From Victivallales bacterium (GTDB lineage Bacteria; Verrucomicrobiota; Lentisphaeria; Oligosphaerales; Oligosphaeraceae): a DNA stretch of 12,123 nt. Position numbers and translations under genes: made by a program. Shown piece by piece: positions 6,511 through 12,123 of the stretch. Each line of letters starts with the position of its first letter. Positions within the stretch are counted from its first letter, which is position 1. The notes beneath the pieces are model-generated. The model was not told the DNA's origin. It was given only the letters and a program-made list of their open reading frames with translations, and ran no database searches. The stretch covers positions 1 to 12,123 of the forward strand of contig CAAGGB010000198.1 in NCBI GenBank assembly GCA_900769285.1, written 5' to 3'.

Positions 6511-6537
6511 CTCTAGACCCTCTAGAGCCTCTAGAGT
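6511..6537. repeat. Three tandem 9-bp repeats with palindromic TCTAGA cores
   Basis: The units ctctagacc, ctctagagc and ctctagagt lie end to end. Each holds the palindrome TCTAGA (6512-6517, 6521-6526, 6530-6535). They sit directly upstream of the weak -35 of the five-gene operon and directly after the terminator of the large secreted-protein gene. Either a regulator binding site or a terminator tail is possible. Confidence 0.6.
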
Positions 6538-6567
6538 CCCCCGGGCGCCGGGAGGCGTCCGGGGGAC
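6536..6567 (-). terminator. Hairpin terminator after the large secreted-protein gene
   Basis: gtcccccgg (6536-6544) pairs with ccgggggac (6559-6567). The stem continues through one mismatch or wobble position into cgcc/ggcg, closing on a ggga loop. It lies 13 bases past the stop codon at 6581. The minus-strand tail after the stem is not T-rich but enters the TCTAGA repeats, so it may be a rho-dependent or mRNA-protecting hairpin. Confidence 0.65.
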
Positions 6568-6580
6568 GTGGCCGGAGCCG

Positions 6581-9500
6581 CTACGGCGCCACGCTGACGC
6601 TGGCGTCGGCGGGCAGGCTGAACGAGCGGAGCTCGTAGGGCTTCAGGCTGAGGCGGAGCGTGCCGGGCGCGGCGGCCTCGCCGGAGACGAGGTCGGTGGC
6701 GGCGGCGGTGAGGCGGAGCGCCATCTCGGCCGGCTCGTGGTGGGTGTTGACCACGTAGAACCAGCGACGGCCGTTGTGGAGCTTCGTCCGGACCTTGACG
6801 AACTCCGTGGAGCCGGCCAGGTCGTCGAAGACGACGGCCGGCAGGGCGCGGAACGCGGCGGCGAAGGGGCGGAGGTAGGCCTCCATGCCGTAGGTGCCGA
6901 TGAGGAAGCCGCCCTTGGAGACGCCGAGGAGGTCGTGGTAGCGCAGGGGCGCGACGTAGTGTCGGAGGGCATGGAAGCCGGAGGGGTTGATGGTGGTGAC
7001 GCGCCAGCCGTGCTCCTTGAGCCAGTCGTTCGTGAGCGACTCGCGGGTGCGGCCGACGGCCGACTCCCAGTAGCGGTCATGCTGGTGGACCCACGGGATG
7101 CGCGCGCCGTCCAGGGAGCCATAGGTGCGCGGATGGAGGTCGAGGTTCCGCATGCGCTCGTCAATCTCGGGGGTCTTGTAGCTGGCCTTGCCGCGCCAGC
7201 GGTAGTCGGCGGGCACGATGGACTGGCAGATGACGATGTTGGGCGTGTCGGCGAAGAGGCGGGCGTCCAGTCCGGCCTCGCGGTTGCGGCGCACGACGAT
7301 GTCGGGGTCGAGGAAGTCCTCGTAGTTGGGGGTCACAGGCGAGAAGCTGTTGAGGACGAGCCGCAGGTCGGGGCGGACCTCGGCGAGGCGCCGCGCCAGG
7401 CGCTTCCACCAGGCGGCCACGAACTCGCAGCGCCAGGCGATCCACTGCTCGCGGCAGTTGGCCAGCAGCCACTCGGCGTAGAGCTTGCCGCGCAGCGGGT
7501 CCTTGCGGTCGACGGGGACGCGGATGCCGGTCGCCTTCTCGAACATCTCGATGGTGTAGTCGTTGTAGCCGGCCTTGAGGTCGCCGAACCAGTGGAGGCA
7601 GTGGCGCGTCAGGTGCATCACGAAGCCCTTGAACGACGGATGCGGGGCGCCCTGGGCCAGCATCTCCTCGAAGTCCTTCAGGATGCCCTCCTGGACGGAC
7701 GGGTGGGAGATGTTGAAGTTCGGCGGGTTGTCGTGCCAGAGGCCCGGGTTGGGACGGCCGTTGTCCCAGATGGTGCAGGGCGAGGGATGGAGGGAGCCGT
7801 CGCGCATCGTGCGGAGCGTCACCAGATTCTCGGGGACAGGCTGGTTGTTCTGGTTGAAGGTGGGCATGAGCATCAGCCCCTCGCGGTCAAAGCGGGTGTA
7901 GAATGCGTCCAGGAACGCGGTGGCGTGGGCGCGCGGGTTGTACCAGTCGCCGATGATGCCCTGGTACCAGACGCCCGGGTAGGCCAGCAGGTTCTCGCCG
8001 GTGTACTTCATGTCGGCGACGACGCGGTCAATCATCGTCTCCAGGCCAGGCATCCGGCCGCCGTTCGCGGCGAAGTCGTAGTTGATGGCGGGGTCCTCGA
8101 AGTAGAGCGCGACGGCGCGGTTCCAGCCGTCGACCTTCGGCGCCTCGTTCACCGCCACCGGCGGCAGGCCGTCCAGCACCCGGTAGACGCGGATGGCGGC
8201 CATCGCGGCGGGCTCGTTCGGGCGCGGGGACATGACCACCACGGCCACGTCCTTGTCGGCGGCCCAGTAGAGGCACTGGCTCGTCACGATGCGGTTCTCG
8301 GAGGGATACTCGTCGCCGCAGGCGTAGCCCGTCTGCAGCTCGTACTCGCTGCCGGAGTGGCGGCACGTCTGGACCAGGATGTCCGCCGTGCGGCGGCGGT
8401 TGTCCGGATAGTCGAACTCGAAGCAGTAGAGGTGGCCGTCGCCGGGAAGGCGCACGCGGACGGCGAAGCGGCTGCCGGGCGCCTCGGCGGTCTCGAGGTA
8501 GCGGACGCCATCAAGCTCGCGGACCGCCGTCTCGCCGACGGCGTTGAAGCGCTCGGGCGGCAGCGGCTGGTCGAGGCGGATGGTCTCGACCAGCTCCAGG
8601 CGCAGGTCCTTCGCCTGGGAGAGCTCGGGGTTGCGCTCGTGGAAGGCCCACAGCTCGATGCGCTGCTCGCCGCCCTGCTCGTCGGCGAAGACCAGCTCAT
8701 GGCGTCCGGGCTTCAGCGGCGCGGCCTGGACGTCGAGGGTGACGGTCGTCTGGCCGGGGACGGCGACGGGCTTCGCGGCGGCGGCGAGCTGCCGCCCCTC
8801 GGCGTCGAGGATGCGCCAGGTGGCCTGGTGGACGGCGGCGTCCGTGTTGCGGGCGCCGAGGGCGGCGGCGACGGGCTCGCCGGCGTTGAAGTAGCGGCGC
8901 GTCAGCACCGCCTGCAGCGGCGTCTTCTGGCCAATCTGCTCGCGGATCTGCGCCGCGCTGAGCGGCGTCGAGTAGATGCGCAGGTCGTCGATGAGGCCCT
9001 CGGCCTGCTCGCCGTCGAACATGGAGCCGACGAAGAAGCGCTTGAAGTCGGGGCGGCTGTAGGAGGGTCGCCCGAGCTGCTTGATGGCGGCGACCATGGG
9101 GCTCCAGCCGTCGCTGATGCCGGAGCCGGCCTTGCCGTTGCAGTAGAGGACGCCGCCGCGCTCGTCCCAGGTGAACGCGATGTGGTGCCACTGCCCGGGG
9201 ACGAGGGCGTGGGTCATGAGCTTGTACTGGTCGTCGTTGTCGGCGGTGTCGCCGCGGAGCTGGTTGTCCCAGCTCCAGAGCCAGATGGCGCCGGAGCCGA
9301 CGCGCGGCTCGATGCGCTCGAAGCCGAAGAGGTTGCGCCAGACGCGGTAGTCGAACGGACGGTTCTCGGGCTGCCACTCGGGCTTGTACCAGAGCGTGAC
9401 GGCGCCGCGCTCGGGGATGACGTTGCCCTTGAGGGCGTAGGCGAGGCTGGAGCCGGCCGCCTTGGTCATCCGCAGCGCCTGGCCCTTCACGCCGGCGTCA

Positions 9501-10216
9501 TACGACAGCCCCTTGGCGACGAGGGGCTCCGCCGCGCCGCGCGCGACCTCGGGCGTGGCCGTGCCGTCGAAGCTGGCGTGGAAGAGCAGCTCGGGACGGT
9601 AGTTGAGGTCGAGGGCCTCCGGCTCGGACGCCAGGCCGACGGCGGCGGAGCGGACGCGGTAGACGCCGGGCGTGAGCATGTCGAGACGCACATGGAGCGT
9701 CTTGAGGTCCTCGGCCAGCTCATAGCGGTGGAGGAGCGTCACGGGGCGAACCGTGCGCAGCGTCTGGCGGCGCATGGTGTAGTAGTGCGGACGGCTGGCC
9801 GCGCTGCCCTCGAAGTAGAGGTGAAGCTGTGCGCCCTCCGGGCCGCTCAGCTCCACCGTCACCTCGGCAATCTGGGCGCGCCAGCGCGAGGCGTCGATGC
9901 CATGGATGTTCAGGGTGAGCTTGCCGCCGTCCCTCAGCGTCTCGCGCGCGTCGATGACGAGCTCGCCGTCCTCGACGCTCACCTGCGTCAGGGGCAGGCG
10001 GTCGGCCTGCGGGAACGACAGATTGGCGAGCGTCCGGCCGGCGCGGACCACCTGGATGGGCCCCGGCCGGTCCTCGGCCGGACGACGCACCGTGGCGCCC
10101 TCCCAGCCGCCCTCCGGCACGCGCTGCCCCCACAGCGGCAGCGCCGCCAGCAGCACACACGCTAGCCAGCACAGCCATCGACCACGACGGAAATCCCTTG
10201 TTCGCTTGTTCACCAT
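6581..10216 (-). CDS. Very large secreted protein: LamG domain plus glycoside-hydrolase-like barrel
   Basis: The 1211-residue product starts with a signal peptide: basic MVNKRTRDFRRGR, a hydrophobic core LCWLACVLLAALPLW, and likely cleavage near residue 30. A beta-rich region runs to about 205. Then comes a LamG/concanavalin-like domain (about 208-428, with ASFDG, WHHIAFTWDE, YCNGK and IDDLRIYSTPLS). Further beta-sandwich regions extend to about 690, and a probable TIM-barrel glycosidase-like domain spans 695-1125 (starting VALYFEDP, then GVWYQG, MPTFNQNN, FNISHPSVQEG, and a VRPDLRLVLNSF strand). A C-terminal beta domain (1130-1211, YVVNTHHEP and KPYELRSFSLP) is typical of extracellular glycosidases. 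The catalytic acids are not identifiable. The role is probably polysaccharide binding or cleavage outside the cell or in the periplasm. The start chosen is ATG 10216, with GAGGAA seven bases upstream; a GTG at 10267 is in frame but lacks a site and would bury the signal peptide. It is transcribed alone from its own promoter to its own terminator. Confidence 0.85.
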   Translation of the reverse strand: MVNKRTRDFRRGRWLCWLACVLLAALPLWGQRVPEGGWEGATVRRPAEDRPGPIQVVRAGRTLANLSFPQADRLPLTQVSVEDGELVIDARETLRDGGKLTLNIHGIDASRWRAQIAEVTVELSGPEGAQLHLYFEGSAASRPHYYTMRRQTLRTVRPVTLLHRYELAEDLKTLHVRLDMLTPGVYRVRSAAVGLASEPEALDLNYRPELLFHASFDGTATPEVARGAAEPLVAKGLSYDAGVKGQALRMTKAAGSSLAYALKGNVIPERGAVTLWYKPEWQPENRPFDYRVWRNLFGFERIEPRVGSGAIWLWSWDNQLRGDTADNDDQYKLMTHALVPGQWHHIAFTWDERGGVLYCNGKAGSGISDGWSPMVAAIKQLGRPSYSRPDFKRFFVGSMFDGEQAEGLIDDLRIYSTPLSAAQIREQIGQKTPLQAVLTRRYFNAGEPVAAALGARNTDAAVHQATWRILDAEGRQLAAAAKPVAVPGQTTVTLDVQAAPLKPGRHELVFADEQGGEQRIELWAFHERNPELSQAKDLRLELVETIRLDQPLPPERFNAVGETAVRELDGVRYLETAEAPGSRFAVRVRLPGDGHLYCFEFDYPDNRRRTADILVQTCRHSGSEYELQTGYACGDEYPSENRIVTSQCLYWAADKDVAVVVMSPRPNEPAAMAAIRVYRVLDGLPPVAVNEAPKVDGWNRAVALYFEDPAINYDFAANGGRMPGLETMIDRVVADMKYTGENLLAYPGVWYQGIIGDWYNPRAHATAFLDAFYTRFDREGLMLMPTFNQNNQPVPENLVTLRTMRDGSLHPSPCTIWDNGRPNPGLWHDNPPNFNISHPSVQEGILKDFEEMLAQGAPHPSFKGFVMHLTRHCLHWFGDLKAGYNDYTIEMFEKATGIRVPVDRKDPLRGKLYAEWLLANCREQWIAWRCEFVAAWWKRLARRLAEVRPDLRLVLNSFSPVTPNYEDFLDPDIVVRRNREAGLDARLFADTPNIVICQSIVPADYRWRGKASYKTPEIDERMRNLDLHPRTYGSLDGARIPWVHQHDRYWESAVGRTRESLTNDWLKEHGWRVTTINPSGFHALRHYVAPLRYHDLLGVSKGGFLIGTYGMEAYLRPFAAAFRALPAVVFDDLAGSTEFVKVRTKLHNGRRWFYVVNTHHEPAEMALRLTAAATDLVSGEAAAPGTLRLSLKPYELRSFSLPADASVSVAP

Positions 10217-10375
10217 GTCGCTTCCTCTCTTCTTCTGCTTGTTGAACACGGCTCGTTCACCACTCACTCAAGCCATCGCCCGGCTCGCTTTCCAGGCGGA
10301 AAGCCACGCCGTGAAGGGCGTCCTCGGATACATCCGGCACACGCCTGCCACACGCCCAAGACCATGGTCTCCGCT

Positions 10376-10405
10376 ATAATAAATATGCTAATTATCGTTT
10401 GTCAA
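10376..10405 (-). promoter_or_regulatory. Near-consensus sigma-70 promoter for the secreted-protein gene
   Basis: On the minus strand a perfect TTGACA (10400-10405) is followed after 18 bases by TATTAT (10376-10381), in an AT-rich island that stands out from the GC-rich surroundings. The start would be near 10369, leaving a leader of about 150 bases before ATG 10216. I see no clear structure in that leader. Confidence 0.75.
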
Positions 10406-10416
10406 ACTTTGGCAAA
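10398..10416. promoter_or_regulatory. Two phased palindromic TTTGNCAAA boxes over the -35 element (operator candidate)
   Basis: tttgtcaaa (10398-10406) and tttggcaaa (10408-10416) are both palindromes about a central base, spaced exactly 10 bases, which is one helical turn. The first covers the -35 hexamer of the secreted-protein promoter. A partial third copy, tttgcaa (10431-10437), overlaps the candidate -35 of the divergent reductase gene. One regulator could thus control both directions. The protein is unknown. Confidence 0.5.
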
Positions 10417-10431
10417 GATTTTTTTGTGGGT

Positions 10432-10459
10432 TTGCAATCGGCGTGGGAGGGGCTACCTT
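10432..10459 (+). promoter_or_regulatory. Candidate promoter for the aldo/keto reductase gene
   Basis: TTGCAA (10432-10437) and TACCTT (10454-10459) are separated by 16 bases on the plus strand. The start would be near 10466, about 48 bases before ATG 10514. The match is moderate. Confidence 0.45.
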
Positions 10460-10513
10460 GAGGGTTTCGCCCATGTGCGCCGTCACACCTGAACCTGAGA
10501 GGAGTCTCATCCC

Positions 10514-11659
10514 ATGGAAACGACCACCGTCACCCGCCGCGCCTACCGCGACACCGCCCTGACCATCCCCCTGCTGGGCTTCGGCATGATGCGTCTGCCC
10601 AAGCTGTCGGCCGACAGGCCCGACATCGACTACGACCGCGCCGCCAGGATGTTCGACACGGCCATTCAGGCCGGCTGCAACTACTTCGACACCGCCTACA
10701 TGTACCACGACGGCAAGTCGGAGACGTGCTGCGGCGACCTGCTCTCCGCCTATCCGCGCGAGTCGCTGCTCATCGCGGACAAGATGCCGGTCTGGCAGGC
10801 CAAGACCGCCGACGGCGTCGGGCGCGTCTTCCGCGACCAGCTGTCGAAGACGCGCGCGGGCTACTTCGACTTCTACCTGCTGCACGCGCTGGACGCCGGC
10901 AAGTGGCGCACCGTCCAGGAGATTGGCGCGCTGGACTACCTGCTGGAGCGGAAGCGCGAGGGCCTCATCCGGCGCCTGGGCTTCTCCTTCCACGACAGCC
11001 CCGAGGCGCTGCGCACCATCGCCGACGCGCACGACTGGGACTTCGCCCAGATACAGCTCAACTACCTCGACTGGGACGGACCCTACCGCTCCCGCGAGCA
11101 GTATGAGATTCTCACCGAGCGCAACATCCCCGTCATCGTGATGGAGCCCGTCCACGGCGGCGCGCTCGCCCAGCCCGACGAGCAGGCCCGCCGCATCCTC
11201 CAGGAGGCGTCGCCGGACGCCTCGCCCGCCTCCTGGGCACTGCGCTTCGCCGCCTCGCTCCCCAACGTCATGACCGTCCTCTCCGGCATGTCGGACGAGT
11301 CGCAGCTCGCGGACAACCTCCGCACGTTCTCGCCGCTGCGCCCGCTCGACGACGGCGAGCGCGAGACGCTGGCCCTCGCCCTGGCCGCGCTGCAGAAAAC
11401 GCTGGCCGTCCCCTGCACGGGCTGCCGCTACTGCCTCCCCTGCTCCGTCGGCGTCGCCATCCCCGAGATGTTCGCCCTCTACAACCGCCTCAAGGCCGCC
11501 GGCGACCAGCAGGCCTTCCGCGCCCGCTACCAGGCACTCCCCGGCGACCAGCGCGCCGAGGCCTGCGTCGCCTGCGGACAGTGCCTCGAACGCTGCCCAC
11601 AGCACCTCGACATCCCCGCACGACTCGCCGAGGTCGCCAAGGCCATCTGCCAGGGCTGA
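10514..11659 (+). CDS. Aldo/keto reductase fused to a C-terminal ferredoxin-like 2[4Fe-4S] domain
   Basis: The 381-residue product has an aldo/keto reductase barrel (about 15-290) with the catalytic set Asp59, Tyr64, Lys90 and His124 (FDTAYMY, IADK, YLLHALD). It is followed by a tail with two cysteine clusters: Cys301, 304, 307 and 310 in CTGCRYCLPC, and Cys351, 354, 357 and 361 in CVACGQCLERCP. The spacing fits two [4Fe-4S] clusters of ferredoxin type. This fusion is known mainly from anaerobes; it reduces or oxidises small carbonyl compounds, but substrate and electron partner are rarely established. The first cluster motif is CxxCxxCxxC, one residue shorter at its end than the second. The gene has a good GGAG Shine-Dalgarno nine to ten bases before ATG 10514, a divergent upstream region shared with the secreted-protein gene, and its own terminator. 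Codons end mostly in C. It is monocistronic. Confidence 0.93.
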   Translation: METTTVTRRAYRDTALTIPLLGFGMMRLPKLSADRPDIDYDRAARMFDTAIQAGCNYFDTAYMYHDGKSETCCGDLLSAYPRESLLIADKMPVWQAKTADGVGRVFRDQLSKTRAGYFDFYLLHALDAGKWRTVQEIGALDYLLERKREGLIRRLGFSFHDSPEALRTIADAHDWDFAQIQLNYLDWDGPYRSREQYEILTERNIPVIVMEPVHGGALAQPDEQARRILQEASPDASPASWALRFAASLPNVMTVLSGMSDESQLADNLRTFSPLRPLDDGERETLALALAALQKTLAVPCTGCRYCLPCSVGVAIPEMFALYNRLKAAGDQQAFRARYQALPGDQRAEACVACGQCLERCPQHLDIPARLAEVAKAICQG

Positions 11660-11698
11660 CGGCCACACACCCACACATAGGCCACAGCCCCACGCGCC

Positions 11699-11744
11699 GT
11701 CCAGCCGTGCCGCCCCGTCCAGACGGCGGCACAGCCGGACTTTT
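11699..11744 (+). terminator. Rho-independent terminator of the aldo/keto reductase gene
   Basis: A 16-position stem (11699-11714 with 11725-11740; 14 of 16 positions are Watson-Crick pairs) closes on a 10-base loop and is followed at once by TTTT (11741-11744). The right arm is ggcggcacagccggac. It lies 39 bases after the stop codon. Confidence 0.88.
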
Positions 11745-11766
11745 CATGCACCTGCCGTCCGCACAC

Positions 11767-11795
11767 TTGTTTTTTCCAACGAATTTTGCTATAAT
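11767..11795 (+). promoter_or_regulatory. Strong extended -10 promoter of the pseudopilin gene
   Basis: TTGTTT (11767-11772), a 17-base spacer ending in TGC, and a perfect TATAAT (11790-11795) form an extended -10 promoter within an AT-rich island. It begins right after the preceding terminator. The start is expected near 11802. Confidence 0.8.
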
Positions 11796-11801
11796 ATAGT
11801 C

Positions 11802-11981
11802 AGCGTTCGAAACGGTCGGAGGCTGCCCAGACGACCGTGCGCTTCCGCCCGTCGGCGAGACGCCCTCCACGCTGGTTCGCCACGGTGCGCGGACACGTTT
11901 CGAACACGCATCGCCCCCCTGCGGCAGGCGATGTCCGCCTGCCACTGTCCACGAACCCCAGCACCTCCGGAAGGAACCATC
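11802..11981 (+). other. Structured 5' leader of about 180 bases before the pseudopilin gene
   Basis: A perfect 10-bp inverted repeat, gttcgaaacg (11805-11814) with cgtttcgaac (11896-11905), would close an 81-base domain right at the predicted transcript start. It is followed by catcgcc (11909-11915) with ggcgatg (11927-11933). The latter competes with aggcg/cgcct (11926-11930 and 11936-11940), so two folds are possible. The ribosome binding site AAGGAA is downstream at 11971-11976 and is not part of these stems. No known riboswitch family is recognised, and there is no convincing leader peptide. Confidence 0.5.
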
Positions 11982-12123
11982 ATGAACTGCCGTCACCGCC
12001 ACCCGCGCTTCACGCTCATCGAGCTGCTCGTCGTCATCGCCATCATCGCCATCCTGGCGGCCATGCTGCTGCCCGCCCTCTCCAAGGCCCGCGAGAAGGC
12101 GCGCTCCATCTCCTGCGTCTCCA
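11982..12123 (+). CDS. Prepilin-type pseudopilin, 5' part (cut by the window edge)
   Basis: The first 47 codons are visible; the gene continues past base 12123. After a basic leader MNCRHRHPR comes the class III signal of type IV pilins and type II secretion pseudopilins. Phe10 follows the likely cleavage point, Glu14 is the conserved +5 glutamate, and the hydrophobic helix TLIELLVVIAIIAILAAM leads into LLPALSKAREKARSISC. The residue before the cut is Arg, not the usual Gly. This form is common in Lentisphaerota and Planctomycetota, which have many such genes, often of unknown surface or secretion role. The start is ATG 11982, with AGGA six to seven bases upstream. An in-frame ATG at 11931 would lengthen the leader by 17 residues but lacks a good site and lies inside a hairpin. 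A strong promoter precedes it. Confidence 0.9.
   Translation, partial: MNCRHRHPRFTLIELLVVIAIIAILAAMLLPALSKAREKARSISCVS

Noticed and set aside
6737..10165. A 1142-codon open frame on the plus strand opposite the large secreted-protein gene
   Set aside because: Its sequence is a V, A, G, L, D and E-rich antisense shadow with no domain, signal or start site. The minus strand encodes a signal peptide, a LamG domain and a barrel. Long antisense frames are expected at this GC content.
10217..10267. GTG start at 10267 for the secreted protein
   Set aside because: It has no ribosome binding site and would put 17 polar residues before an otherwise standard signal peptide; ATG 10216 has GAGGAA at good spacing.
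10375..10380. Plus-strand TATAAT as a promoter for the reductase gene
   Set aside because: No -35 element lies at a suitable distance upstream on the plus strand; the AT-rich island is better explained by the minus-strand TTGACA-N18-TATTAT promoter.
10388..11674. A 428-codon minus-strand frame opposite the aldo/keto reductase
   Set aside because: It is a compositional shadow; the plus-strand gene has catalytic residues, cysteine clusters, a ribosome binding site and a terminator.
11931..11981. Upstream in-frame ATG for the pseudopilin
   Set aside because: It lies inside a hairpin, has no good Shine-Dalgarno, and would give an overlong leader; ATG 11982 has AAGGAA just upstream.

Overview
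The window is GC-rich DNA, most likely from a member of the Lentisphaerota (Victivallis-like) or a close relative in the PVC group. The best clue is the partial gene at the right edge: a prepilin-type start of the form RFTLIELLVVIAIIAILAAM followed by a LLPALSKARE stretch, which is typical of the large pseudopilin families of Lentisphaerota and Planctomycetota. A very large secreted LamG plus glycosidase-like protein fits the same lifestyle (polysaccharide degradation). A ferredoxin-fused aldo/keto reductase suggests anaerobic or fermentative metabolism. The assignment is inferred from protein style; no rRNA is present.

Layout. Bases 1-178 hold a tight run of five hairpins and then an A-rich leader. 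An ABC-F ATPase gene (179-1711, +) follows. It converges, across a strong hairpin terminator (1730-1790), on a small gene (1814-2083, -). That gene encodes an unrecognised 89-residue protein with four exact-length 9-residue repeats between two basic patches and two matching acidic-aromatic ends. Next is a five-gene minus-strand operon read from 6467 down to 2267: a membrane-anchored thioredoxin-like protein without cysteines at the active site, a TauE/SafE (TSUP) permease, a low-molecular-weight protein tyrosine phosphatase, a WbpP/TviC-type UDP-HexNAc 4-epimerase and a TviB-type UDP-HexNAc 6-dehydrogenase. The genes are coupled by two ATGA overlaps and by gaps of about 20 bases. Upstream of it, also on the minus strand and with its own terminator, is the large secreted protein (6581-10216). 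A 297-base divergent region (10217-10513) carries a near-consensus minus-strand promoter overlapped by two palindromic TTTGNCAAA boxes one helical turn apart. A plus-strand aldo/keto reductase gene (10514-11659) ends at a classic terminator. A strong extended -10 promoter and a structured leader of about 180 bases then precede the pseudopilin gene, which runs off the window.

How the genes work together. The epimerase and dehydrogenase together would make UDP-GalNAcA (or the Glc form), an aminouronic acid precursor for surface polysaccharide. The phosphatase is a usual companion of such loci, but no glycosyltransferase, polymerase, flippase or tyrosine kinase is in view. The operon differs from every neighbour in codon style: its codons end mostly in G, whereas the ABC-F, secreted-protein and reductase genes end mostly in C. 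This suggests a separate origin. I see no CRISPR array, transposase, integrase, tRNA or rRNA. The most unusual items are the small mirrored repeat protein, the hairpin cluster, the phased TTTGNCAAA boxes and the structured pilin leader.
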